NCBI GenBank assembly: GCA_965261455.1
Contig: OZ253453.1
Location: 682,001 to 746,000 of the forward strand
Length of the DNA: 64,000 nucleotides
Source of the DNA: DAOUKH01 sp965261455
GTDB taxonomy: Bacteria > Chloroflexota > Dehalococcoidia > SHYB01
Direction of reading: 5' to 3'
This document shows, piece by piece, positions 8,624 to 16,532 of the stretch. Under the pieces are notes generated by a model, which ran no database searches, was not told where the DNA came from, and saw nothing but the letters and a program-made list of their open reading frames with translations. The number at the start of each line of letters is the position of its first letter. Positions within the stretch are counted from its first letter, which is position 1. A program made the position numbers and the translations under genes.

Positions 8624-9423
8624 CCGCGCTCGCTCGCCGGGTCCGGATCGTCGTACAGGGGCTCGACGCCTTCGGGCGAGGGGTACGACTCGTCACCCTC
8701 GAACGCCCACGAGAACGCCTTCGCCAGCACCTGGCTGTTGCGCGCCCCGCGAAATCCGTGGCCGCACTCCGGCACCGCCCGCACGTGCAGCGCCTTCATC
8801 GACTGGGCGAGATATTGCAGGAAGAAGGCCATCCCGCCGGCGACGGCGTCCTCCACCCCGTAGGTGAGGTAGATCTCGCCGCGAAAGTGCTTGATCCCCT
8901 CGTAGAAATAGTCGGCCACGCTGTCGTACGCCGACATCAAGAGCAGGCGCTCGACTTGCGGGTAGCGGTGGGCAACGGCCCCGCAGACCGAGCCGCCGGC
9001 GGAGAACCCGGACAGGTGCACCGTGGGCCGCGGGCTGCCGCACAACGCCTCGGCGTTCTCCAGCGCATCGTCGATCACGTGGGCCATGCCCTCGACGGAG
9101 ATGCGGTTCCAGCTCGCGCCGCGGAACCAATACGGCTCGCTGGGGTGGAGGAACTGCCCGTCGGGCTTCGGAGGATTGTACGTGACCAGCGACGCCGTAT
9201 TCCTGGCCTGGAGCCTCGCCCCGATCTTCAGGTACCGCTCCCGATACCCCTCCTTCGACTCACCCGCGCCGGGGCAGTTCACGACAATGACGCCCGACGT
9301 CGTCGGGTAGCTCGTCACCGGCAGCTCGTACTCCACCGGCCGCCCGTAGAGGTCCTCCACGGTGCGTGTCAGCGCCTTATCCGTCGGTTCCCCTGTACTC
9401 GGCTCCATACCATCCCGCCGCAT
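8620..9423 (-). CDS. alpha/beta hydrolase
   Basis: A 267-residue alpha/beta-hydrolase fold protein. The nucleophile elbow is GFSAGG (Ser near residue 143), a late GHGF supplies the histidine, and the first strand VIVVNCPGAGES holds the oxyanion-hole region. It has no signal peptide. The substrate is unknown; esterase or lactonase activity is possible. The first ATG is at 9423, with a second in-frame ATG 15 bp later that could be the true start. It converges with the NPD-family gene with a 4-bp overlap. Confidence 0.75.
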   Translation of the reverse strand: MRRDGMEPSTGEPTDKALTRTVEDLYGRPVEYELPVTSYPTTSGVIVVNCPGAGESKEGYRERYLKIGARLQARNTASLVTYNPPKPDGQFLHPSEPYWFRGASWNRISVEGMAHVIDDALENAEALCGSPRPTVHLSGFSAGGSVCGAVAHRYPQVERLLLMSAYDSVADYFYEGIKHFRGEIYLTYGVEDAVAGGMAFFLQYLAQSMKALHVRAVPECGHGFRGARNSQVLAKAFSWAFEGDESYPSPEGVEPLYDDPDPASERG

Positions 9424-9483
9424 GAGAACGAGGCCATCCCGAAGGCCGCGTCGGCCCCGCGATTATGGCACAGCCCCAATGGT

Positions 9484-9489
9484 TACAAT
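9484..9489 (+). promoter_or_regulatory. -10 box of thrC
   Basis: TACAAT lies 34 bp upstream of the thrC ATG at 9523. GGAAGGGGA before the start provides the ribosome site. Confidence 0.4.
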
Positions 9490-9522
9490 TCCCCTCGCAG
9501 TGAGCGACCTCGGAAGGGGAAC

Positions 9523-10722
9523 ATGAAGAGCTGTCTGACCCATCTGGAATGCACCGCCTGCGGCCGGACCATGGAGGCCGACGAGCCGGTCCGAACGTGT
9601 CCTGGCTGCGGCAAGGTGCTCTACGCGCGGTACGACCTGGATGCGGCGAAGGGAAGCATGACCCGCGAGGCCTTGGCCGGCCGCCGCCCGGACATGTGGC
9701 GCTACTTCGAGGTGCTGCCGGTCCATGACCGGTCGAATGTTGTCACCCTTGGCGAGGGGTACACGCCCCTGATTCGTGCGGACCGCCTGCGGCGGGAGAT
9801 AGGGTGCGGCCCGCTGTTGATCAAAGACGAGGGGGTCAACCCGACGTCCTCCTTCAAGGCGCGCGGCCTGTCGGCGACCGTGTCGAAGGCCAAGGAACTC
9901 GGCGTGAAAGCGCTGACGATACCTACCGCCGGCAACGCGGGTGGCGCTCTCGCCGCCTACGCCGCCAGGGCCGGCATGGTAGCCCACGTCTTCATGCCGT
10001 CGGACGCGCCGGAGGCAAACCGGAAGGAGGTGGAGGTCATGGGCGCACGGCTCACCCTAGTCGACGGGCTGATAGGCGACGCCGGAGCGTTGTCACGCCG
10101 CATGGCGGGTGAGCACGGCCTGTTCGACGTCTCCACGTTGCAGGAGCCGTACCGCGCCGAGGGCAAGAAGACGATGGGCTACGAGATCGCCGAGCAGATG
10201 GGCTGGCGTATGCCCGACGTGATCGTCTACCCGACCGGCGGGGGCACCGGCATCGTGGGCATATGGAAGGCCATCGAGGAGATGGAGACTATGGGCCTCC
10301 TTAACGGGCAGAGGCCACGCATGTTCTGCGTACAGGCCGAGGGCTGCGCGCCCATCGTGAGGGCCTTCCACAGCGGTGCGGATCACGCGGAGCCCTGGCA
10401 GAACGCCCGGACGCTCGCCGCCGGCATCAGGGTGCCCTCCGCCATAGGCGACTATCTCATTCTCAACGCCCTGAGGGAGAGCAAAGGGGGCGCCGTAACG
10501 GTGTCGGACGATGAGATCGTGGACTGGATGGGCAGGGTCTCGTCGCTGGAGGGAATCTTCGTCTGCCCGGAGGGGGCCGCGACGGCGGCAGCGCTCTCGA
10601 AGCTGGTCGCCGACGGCTCCGTCGCCCCGGACGAGCAGGCACTCCTGCTGAACACCGGGTCGGGGGTGAAGTACCTGGAGACGCTGCCCGTGCGGGGCGC
10701 GCATCCAGTGACACCTTTATGA
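9523..10722 (+). CDS. thrC: threonine synthase
   Basis: A 399-residue fold-type II PLP enzyme converting O-phosphohomoserine to threonine. Four cysteines (10, 13, 26, 29) form an N-terminal zinc-ribbon-like knuckle, typical of class I threonine synthases of this type. The PLP lysine is Lys112 in NPTSSFKARG, and the phosphate loop is represented by TAGNAGGALAAY. The reading frame stays open upstream to 8482, but that stretch is antisense to the hydrolase gene. GGAAGGGGA at 9512-9520 and the family-typical start CLTHLECTACG place the start at 9523. No hom or thrB is nearby. Confidence 0.9.
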   Translation: MKSCLTHLECTACGRTMEADEPVRTCPGCGKVLYARYDLDAAKGSMTREALAGRRPDMWRYFEVLPVHDRSNVVTLGEGYTPLIRADRLRREIGCGPLLIKDEGVNPTSSFKARGLSATVSKAKELGVKALTIPTAGNAGGALAAYAARAGMVAHVFMPSDAPEANRKEVEVMGARLTLVDGLIGDAGALSRRMAGEHGLFDVSTLQEPYRAEGKKTMGYEIAEQMGWRMPDVIVYPTGGGTGIVGIWKAIEEMETMGLLNGQRPRMFCVQAEGCAPIVRAFHSGADHAEPWQNARTLAAGIRVPSAIGDYLILNALRESKGGAVTVSDDEIVDWMGRVSSLEGIFVCPEGAATAAALSKLVADGSVAPDEQALLLNTGSGVKYLETLPVRGAHPVTPL

Positions 10723-10950
10723 TCTGCCGCATCATGTTGTGCGAGGGCAGCACTCGGAAGATCGCTTCGCCGGCCTGAGCGAGGCGGGCGCAGAAGTCCC
10801 GCCTCGCGTCGCGCAGCATCGCGTCGTATTCGGTGTCGCCAAGGGCCATGCCTGCCCCCCCTCAACGGAGAGAAAACGCCCGCTGAATACGCGCGGCATC
10901 CTGCCATCGCCGGAGCAGAGCGCCGGGGTGGGATTGCCTTGACGGGCTTG

Positions 10951-10959
10951 TGCTATACT
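10951..10959 (+). promoter_or_regulatory. extended -10 promoter of the RRM gene
   Basis: TGCTATACT is an extended -10 element (TGn + TATACT). It predicts a transcript start near 10966 and an untranslated leader of about 130 nt before the RRM ATG at 11099. A small putative frame on the minus strand (10723-10849) is not convincing. The rest of the gap 10723-11098 holds no other gene. Confidence 0.5.
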
Positions 10960-11098
10960 CTCGCCGAATCCTGGCTGATCGCAACGTGCCGGTGACCTTC
11001 GCTCCCTCTACTTGAGATCAAGAGAGAACGAGCCGCAAGGGGGTTCGTGTGGCGCTTGCTTCCCGGGGACCAACCTCGACGCTACGAAAGGGCGCCAG

Positions 11099-11389
11099 AT
11101 GAACATCTACGTCGGGAATCTCTCCTATCAATCGACCGAAGAAGACATCCAAGCCGCTTTCGGAGCCTACGGCAAGATAGACGCGGTGCGCGTTATCGCC
11201 GATCCTTACACGAGTCGCTCCAGAGGCTTCGCATTCGTTGAGATGCCGGACGACACCGAGGCCCAGGCCGCGATCGACGCGATGAACGGCAAGGAGCTTC
11301 AGGGTCGGCCGCTCACCGTCAACCAGGCTCGCCCGCGCGGCAGCGGGGGCGGCGGAGGCGGCGGAGGCGGACGCCGGGACGACTACTAG
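11099..11389 (+). CDS. RRM-type RNA-binding protein with Gly-rich tail
   Basis: A 96-residue protein with a single RNA-recognition motif: RNP2 is IYVGNL at residues 3-8, and RNP1 is RSRGFAFVEM at about 42-51. It is followed by a basic/Gly tail with nine consecutive glycines. This matches the bacterial Rbp family known from cyanobacteria and others as cold- or stress-regulated RNA chaperones. I use ATG 11099 because the family begins exactly there; a frame upstream to 11012 is not conserved-looking. The long predicted 5' leader suggests post-transcriptional control, as in cold-shock genes (inference). Confidence 0.9.
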   Translation: MNIYVGNLSYQSTEEDIQAAFGAYGKIDAVRVIADPYTSRSRGFAFVEMPDDTEAQAAIDAMNGKELQGRPLTVNQARPRGSGGGGGGGGGRRDDY

Positions 11390-11413
11390 TCCCGCAGCGC
11401 CCATCCACCTAGC

Positions 11414-11439
11414 GAAGCACTGGCATGTGTCAGTGCTTC
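11414..11439 (+). terminator. hairpin after the RRM gene
   Basis: A 9-bp perfect stem (GAAGCACTG / CAGTGCTTC) with an 8-nt loop lies 24 bp after the stop. It has no long T-run, so it may act as a weak terminator or as a 3'-end protecting hairpin. Confidence 0.5.
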
Positions 11440-11853
11440 TCCGTCTAGACACGGCACACGGGCCGGTGACCCTGTCGCTGTGTGCAGGTCGTAGAGCGCC
11501 AGCGCGCTCCTGCCTCGCATCAACCCCGGTTGCCGACGCTCAGCCCTTTGACGCTGTCGTTGAGCATCGTCACGAAGCCCGGGGAGACGGCGTCGTGCTT
11601 ACTCATAGCTCCTCGAAGCAAGCGGGCTGACCGAAACGGCGAAACTGCACGGTCGTGCGCCTTAGAGCGAGGGGGGCAGGCCGCCAGCGACGGTGTGAGG
11701 AGCTGCCCGTTATGTTGCGGGCGCGCTCCGAGCAGAGAAAGAGCGGCAGGGGGCCGGTGGGCGCTGAAGGAGGTGGAGCGATCTTCCGTAGGGAGTCCGT
11801 CATCGCGCGGAAGGGACAACCGGCCCTCGTACGGGGTCAACCGCGGCGCGGCG
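11440..11853. other. gap without a recognisable gene
   Basis: I see no supported gene, tRNA or repeat copy here. Short frames exist on both strands but lack Shine-Dalgarno sites and recognisable protein features. Confidence 0.4.
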
Positions 11854-12264
11854 TCAACGCGCGCCGCTCATCCCTCGGCAATCATCCACGAACTTCCGCA
11901 GCGCCGCCCGGTGTCCTTCCAACGCCGCGAGCCCCGGATGGCTCGCCCGCCGGTCAATGACTTCATCCACATACTGGACAAAGCGCGCCGCGTTGTGAAG
12001 ATGGACGGCCTTCCAGAATTGGCTACACAAGTAATACTTAGCCCCATACGACTTGGCGTAGTACCTTGAACGGCCGGAGACTTCAATGCCATCTGACACC
12101 CTTCGCAAGAGTGGAAAGTTGCCAATCTTGATGCCGAGGGTCTTCTTGCAGTAGTCACGGTCCATCAGATTGCGGATGTCTTCAGCACTCAGGAGCGTCG
12201 GATGATCTTCCAGCAAGGTCTTCATCAAGGCTTGAACGAGCGGCTGTACCCGCTCCGCGTTCAC
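11854..12264 (-). CDS. hypothetical protein (second gene of a two-gene operon)
   Basis: A 136-residue protein I do not recognise. Its composition is that of a real soluble protein, with helix-rich segments: ALMKTLLEDHPTLLSAEDIRNLMD, then LGIKIGNFPLLRRV and a region rich in Tyr, Lys and His. Its ATG overlaps the end of the upstream gene by 4 bp, so the two are translationally coupled. No signal peptide or membrane segment is seen. Codon usage is less GC-biased than in the metabolic genes, as for the upstream partner, suggesting that the pair was acquired together. Confidence 0.6.
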   Translation of the reverse strand: MNAERVQPLVQALMKTLLEDHPTLLSAEDIRNLMDRDYCKKTLGIKIGNFPLLRRVSDGIEVSGRSRYYAKSYGAKYYLCSQFWKAVHLHNAARFVQYVDEVIDRRASHPGLAALEGHRAALRKFVDDCRGMSGAR

Positions 12265-12953
12265 CCCGGCGCCGCCTCGGTTCTCGTCGGACAGACTCCA
12301 TGAGCGCCAGTCCCGTCAGCCGTGTCATCCTCTGGCACACCCAACAACCCAGACAACTCCAATAACTTGGCCGACCGCACGAACAGCTCCGACGTATCTG
12401 CCACCGACATCGCCTTGTGCAACGTAGGCCGGACCAACTGTTCGGCAAAGGCATGGTTTATCAAAAGACGCCACTCGATTTCCGGATATTCCCCCCTCAA
12501 CTTCGCAAAGGCCTTCTCTAACGGTTGCCGCGCCGCCGGGTGAACTACCGGCGAAGCAAAGTAGATGTGCAACCTTCGTGCCGGGTGGTACGCTCTCAAG
12601 ATCAGCACTGTCCGCAGCAGCTTCTTCACTACCCTATTGGCTACGCCACCGCCGTAATTCAGCCCGTGTTCGTGGAAAGCGATTTCCATCGCGTGGATAC
12701 TCTCGTCCTGATCCACCCCCACGACATCGATTTCACCCTGCTTCAAGAACTGTCCGACATCCTTGGTTTGCTTGAACACGCTCCCATCCGGGTCAAACCG
12801 CTCCCGCATCGACTCAAACAAGGACTCCAACTCCGAATCGGACTTCTGCCTGTCCCAATGCTCCGAGGTCTTCCAATTCATCTGCACCAGCCAGCACCGC
12901 TTCACGTGCCGCAGGTACGAATAACAGAGCGATTCCCCAATCTCGATCTTCAC
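12261..12953 (-). CDS. hypothetical protein, possible nuclease fold (first gene of a two-gene operon)
   Basis: About 230 residues, not recognised with certainty. The stretch GEIDVVGVD...IHAMEIAFHEHG has the order of a PD-(D/E)XK core (acid, then E-x-x) but lacks the lysine, so a restriction-like fold is only a guess. Later VVKKLLRTVLILRAYHP and LHIYFASPVVH fit an alpha/beta protein. I prefer GTG 12953 (VKIEIGESLCYSYLRHVKRC), which has GGTGGA just upstream; a longer frame starts at GTG 12998 but adds an unconvincing N-terminus. It is coupled to the downstream 136-residue protein. The pair may be a small defence or accessory module. Confidence 0.55.
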   Translation of the reverse strand: MKIEIGESLCYSYLRHVKRCWLVQMNWKTSEHWDRQKSDSELESLFESMRERFDPDGSVFKQTKDVGQFLKQGEIDVVGVDQDESIHAMEIAFHEHGLNYGGGVANRVVKKLLRTVLILRAYHPARRLHIYFASPVVHPAARQPLEKAFAKLRGEYPEIEWRLLINHAFAEQLVRPTLHKAMSVADTSELFVRSAKLLELSGLLGVPEDDTADGTGAHGVCPTRTEAAPG

Positions 12954-13061
12954 GGGTCCACCAATCCGCGCACCTAGGCGCGGCACGTCGTGCGCCACGA
13001 GCCTAGCCGCGCCACCCAGGGAGTGTCAACGCGCGCCGCAACGGCAGCGTCCCTTGTCCGT

Positions 13062-13113
13062 CCTCTCCCCCTCTGGGGGACTGAGAGAGGGCACGCGCCT
13101 CCAGGCGCGTCGG
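13062..13113 (-). repeat. double-hairpin dispersed repeat
   Basis: Inverted copy of the main family: CCTCTCCCCCTCTGGGGGACTGAGAGAGG, then the GCACGCGCC...GGCGCGTCGG hairpin. This is the intact form of the site that the IS481 element interrupts at 16501/17855. Confidence 0.75.
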
Positions 13114-13177
13114 CGCCTTCACCCGTGGTACATTCTTCGGCGCACGAAGTCCGGAGGGCGCCGATGGAGTTCCCGCA

Positions 13178-13954
13178 GTGAGCATGGTGAGCGACGGCGG
13201 CGAGTCGGCGCGGCGGCAGTTTGGGCCGGCGGCGGCCGCGTACGCTGCGAGCCGGTATCACGCCGAGGGGCCGGACCTCGCCGCGCTGGTTGAGGCGGCC
13301 GAGTTGACCGGCACGGAGCGCGCCCTCGACATCGGCTGCGGCGCGGGGCACACCGCCCTGGCGCTGGCGCCCCGGGTCCGCGACGTCGTGGCCTGCGACG
13401 TCACCGAGGCGATGCTGGAGCAGGCCGAGGCCCTGGCGCGGGAGCGCGGCGCGGCCAACGTCTCGTTCGTCGCCGCCGACGCCGCCTCGCTGCCCTTGGA
13501 GGACGGCGCCTTCGACCTCGTGGCGTGCCGGGTCGCGGCGCATCACTTCAGCGACATCCGCGCCGCCGTCGGCGAGATGGCTCGCGTCCTCGCTCCGGGC
13601 GGGCGGCTGGTGATCATCGACTCGTACACCCCGGCGGAGCCACCGGAGACGGACGCTATCTTCGACCGCATCGAGCGCCTGCGCGACGCGAGCCATGTCC
13701 GCGACTACCTGCTCGACGAGTGGGAGGCGATGCTGGCGGAGGTCGGACTGACGGCGCGGTTCCTCGACTTCTGGGAGATGCGCATGGAGTTCGAGGACTG
13801 GACCGGGCGCATGCACACCCCGCCCGCCTCCGTCGCCGCCCTCAAGCGCACCATGGACGCGGCCCCGGCAGAAGTCCGCGCCCGCCTCGGCATCGTCGAC
13901 GGCGCCTACGACCTCAACATCCCGCTCGTGCTGCTAAGGGCGCGGCGGGGGTAG
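13178..13954 (+). CDS. class I SAM-dependent methyltransferase (UbiE/Methyltransf_11 type)
   Basis: A 258-residue methyltransferase. Motif I is ALDIGCGAGHTALAL (about residues 49-63), motif II has acidic VVACDVTEAML, the post-motif is FVAADAASLPL, and motif IV is FDLVACRVAAHHF with the His-His seen in UbiE-like enzymes. The C-terminal cap is longer than the minimum. The acceptor is unknown. GTG 13178 and ATG 13184 are both possible starts, and no strong SD decides between them. Confidence 0.82.
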   Translation: MSMVSDGGESARRQFGPAAAAYAASRYHAEGPDLAALVEAAELTGTERALDIGCGAGHTALALAPRVRDVVACDVTEAMLEQAEALARERGAANVSFVAADAASLPLEDGAFDLVACRVAAHHFSDIRAAVGEMARVLAPGGRLVIIDSYTPAEPPETDAIFDRIERLRDASHVRDYLLDEWEAMLAEVGLTARFLDFWEMRMEFEDWTGRMHTPPASVAALKRTMDAAPAEVRARLGIVDGAYDLNIPLVLLRARRG

Positions 13955-14049
13955 GAGGAAGGAGGTGTTCCCGGGGGGCTCCACCAACCAGGAAACACTG
14001 CAAACCGCCCTGCCGCAGTCCCTCGGAAGCACTGCAGGGTCCTTGCTTG

Positions 14050-15684
14050 CTACGAGGCGGCAATGGCTGATAGCAGGGGCTCGAATCTCTTTTTCACGAG
14101 TTCTCGCGAGTCCTCATCAATCTCCAAGAGCCTCAGGACTGCCTTTTCGTAGTCCGAGCTCCGGGGAAAGCCCAACTCCTTAGAGATTGCGTCAAGTGCG
14201 CCAGTCTCGCGAATTGGGTAGCGCTCGATGATCAGATCTAGGTTGCCTTCATCGAGGGCCTCCTGTAGGCGGTGACGCTCTTGGTCCCGGAGTGAAGGCA
14301 CGTCGACTGGTGGGATGCTCAGTCTCGAATCCAAGTTAATGTCCTTGGGAATGGCCTCTTGCGCCAGTCGCCGTGCACCATCAGTCGTCTTCTTTTTGAC
14401 GATGCGGTCAACATGCTGGCGAACCCGCGCAATGGCCTTATCACGTGCCATTCGGAGAGCTTCTTGGGAATCACCACCCAAGAGGTCGGAGCGCCTCCCT
14501 GCAACTCTCTCCTGGACGCTCGGATGGTAGTAGATCGACTCGACGGAGTACCAGTCGAGGGCGAATATGCCATCCTCGCGCAGGTCCACGACCTTCCGGT
14601 CGTCCCAGTTGTCACGATCCACTACACCGAACGCCTCAATCCACGTGACACTCTTGGCAGCCCTCAGTCCCTTCACGGACTGCACGACTTGGCCCCGACC
14701 ACCTTTGGGTAGTACCGCGACCTCTGGGAATAGCAAGCTGTAGAGAGGCTGGTCCAAACTGACTCTAGTCTTCCCCTCCACGAATAGAATCTTTCGGCGT
14801 GCCCCAAGAATGTCGCGCCTTAGCTGCTCGTCTAGTGAATGACCAGCCTCCAAAAGGTCGGCATCCCAGGTTTCAGCCTCACGGTTCTTGAATTGGCAAC
14901 TACGTAGCAAAAGCGCTTGTGATTGCGGAAAGTCTATCGGCAAGCCGATCTCGTGGGTGGAAATCACAAATGAGCAGTCCTCGCGAGTCGAGAACAGGGA
15001 AGACAGCAGAGGAGTAATGATTGATCGATGCAGGTGTCGCTCGGGTTCGTCAATGAGGAACAACGTGCCGGGCTCTGCCGTCAAGATGTCTGCAGCGATA
15101 AGAATAGCGTTGCGCTCACCGTCAGACATCTCAGCTATTGTGTAGGGCGTCTCGCCGTCACGATGAGTTCGGAGCTCGTCACCAGATTCGAGCGACAGCC
15201 TCACTGGGAGGTGGGCGAATCGAAGCGACTCGTTAATTTGCCCAAGCGGGGGAACTTCTTCAGTTAACTTATTGCCTTGCTCTACATCGCCACTGCGAAA
15301 CGCTGCCGCGATCTTCCGAGCCAACGCGTTCTCAGCGTCCACTAAGTTGAATATCGCCATGGTTAGCCGCAGGCTGTCGTAGTCCCCCGTCCAGCGCGAT
15401 TCCGGCCTCTTGTATGCATCTCGTATCTCCGGCTCTTGTTCTTGTTTTTGCCGGGCAGTAATGTCCACCGTACTTGACGAAAGCCAGGTTTGACGGTGTG
15501 CGGATATGCGTAGCGCTTTCTCGGAGTGTTCTCCGTACAAGCGATGCATCAGGCTCGACTTCCCCGTCCCGTTCGCACCCAGTACGAAGAGGATGTCTCC
15601 GGCCCCCAGGGCGACAGGCAACGGCGACTCCGGATGACCAACTCTCGGTATAGTGAGATCAAAGGGCACGCTGTGTCCGATCAC
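14050..15684 (-). CDS. ABC-type ATPase fused to a TOPRIM (DUF4435/OLD-like) domain, candidate phage-defence protein
   Basis: A 544-residue single chain. The N-terminal half is an SMC/ABC-like ATPase: Walker A GANGTGKSS (residues 36-44), signature MSDGER (186-191), Walker B TLFLIDEPERHLH (D212, E213) and H-loop His244. The C-terminal half has the TOPRIM acidic set: KILFVEG (Glu303) and FGVVDRD (Asp356, Asp358). This order is that of OLD-family nucleases and of PARIS, where AriA (AAA15) and AriB (DUF4435) can be fused. Codon use is clearly less GC-rich than in the metabolic genes around it, suggesting transfer. It stands alone, with no obvious partner gene. Retron, Gabija and plain OLD relatives are alternatives. 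Confidence 0.8.
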   Translation of the reverse strand: MIGHSVPFDLTIPRVGHPESPLPVALGAGDILFVLGANGTGKSSLMHRLYGEHSEKALRISAHRQTWLSSSTVDITARQKQEQEPEIRDAYKRPESRWTGDYDSLRLTMAIFNLVDAENALARKIAAAFRSGDVEQGNKLTEEVPPLGQINESLRFAHLPVRLSLESGDELRTHRDGETPYTIAEMSDGERNAILIAADILTAEPGTLFLIDEPERHLHRSIITPLLSSLFSTREDCSFVISTHEIGLPIDFPQSQALLLRSCQFKNREAETWDADLLEAGHSLDEQLRRDILGARRKILFVEGKTRVSLDQPLYSLLFPEVAVLPKGGRGQVVQSVKGLRAAKSVTWIEAFGVVDRDNWDDRKVVDLREDGIFALDWYSVESIYYHPSVQERVAGRRSDLLGGDSQEALRMARDKAIARVRQHVDRIVKKKTTDGARRLAQEAIPKDINLDSRLSIPPVDVPSLRDQERHRLQEALDEGNLDLIIERYPIRETGALDAISKELGFPRSSDYEKAVLRLLEIDEDSRELVKKRFEPLLSAIAAS

Positions 15685-15813
15685 GTCGACTAGTTGTCTT
15701 CTAGAGGCTCTTCCCGCTTGCGCGACTAGCTAGGTCTTTGACCCTCTTTCGCCCCCAAAGAGAGGGTGTTGCAATCGTGGTCTCCTCCTGGACCCCTCTC
15801 AACTCGTCGCCCC

Positions 15814-16407
15814 CTACCCGATCCCCCGCTGCCGCTCATACGCTGAGATTTTGTCTTCGTGCTGGAGGGTTAGGCCGATGTCGTCGAGGCCGTTTAGGAG
15901 GGAGTGGCGGCGGAAGTCGTCGATTTCGAAGGGGATGGTCGTGCCGGAGGGGTCGGAGATGGTCTGGGTGTCGAGGTCGATGGTGGGGCGGTAGTCGTTG
16001 CCGGGGGCGGCCTTCTCCATCAGGTCGCGGACGGCGGCCTCGTCGAGGGTGATGGTGAGGAGGCCGTTCTGGAAGCAGTTGTTGCGGAAGATGTCGGCGA
16101 AGCTGGGGGCGATGATGACGCGGAAGCCGTAGTCGTTCAGCGCCCAGGGGGCGTGCTCCCGGGAGGAGCCGCAGCCGAAGTTGCGTCCGGCGATGAGGAT
16201 GCTCGCGCCCTCGTAGGAGGGGTGGTTGAGCTCGAAGTCGGGATTGAGGGAGCCGTCGGACAGGAAGCGCCAATCGAAGAAGAGCGCGTCGTCGTAGCCG
16301 GTCCGGGTGATGCGCTTGAGGAACTGCTTGGGGATGACTTGGTCGGTGTCCACGTCGTCGCGGTCGATGACGGCGGCGAGGCCGGTGTGGGCGGTGAAGG
16401 CTCTCAT
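15814..16407 (-). CDS. leuD: 3-isopropylmalate dehydratase small subunit
   Basis: A 197-residue swivel-domain subunit of isopropylmalate isomerase (leucine pathway), which needs the Fe-S large subunit LeuC. Diagnostic motifs are DRDDVDTDQVIPKQFLKRI near the N-terminus, then GRNFGCGSSREHAPWAL and ADIFRNNCFQNGLL. It has normal length and a complete frame. leuC usually lies directly upstream, but here the upstream side (above 16500) carries an intergenic repeat interrupted by an IS481 element, and no leuC is in the window. Confidence 0.93.
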   Translation of the reverse strand: MRAFTAHTGLAAVIDRDDVDTDQVIPKQFLKRITRTGYDDALFFDWRFLSDGSLNPDFELNHPSYEGASILIAGRNFGCGSSREHAPWALNDYGFRVIIAPSFADIFRNNCFQNGLLTITLDEAAVRDLMEKAAPGNDYRPTIDLDTQTISDPSGTTIPFEIDDFRRHSLLNGLDDIGLTLQHEDKISAYERQRGIG

Positions 16408-16500
16408 GTCGGGGGCTCCTCTGTGGTGAGGGGAGGTTAGGGTCGGCGCGCTCCTTCCATCTTAGCGGACGGGGGTGTGGTGGGGGAGGGCGCCCCCAAA

Positions 16501-16532
16501 CCTCTCCCCCTCTGGGGGAGACTGAGAGAGGG
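16501..16532 (-). repeat. left half of a dispersed repeat cut by the IS element
   Basis: CCTCTCCCCCTCTGGGGG followed by AGACTGAGAGAGGG. It continues after the insertion at 17831, where AGGGCACGCGCCGCAGGCGC completes the normal repeat. The AGGG at 16529-16532 is duplicated at 17831-17834. Confidence 0.75.

Noticed and set aside
8482..9522. N-terminal extension of thrC in the same open frame
   Set aside because: It is antisense to the alpha/beta hydrolase gene and low-complexity; a good ribosome site and the normal N-terminus are at 9523.
10463..10849. Minus-strand frame starting MALGDTEYDAMLRDARRDF
   Set aside because: The first 48 residues look protein-like, but the frame then runs antisense through thrC; at most a remnant, not callable.
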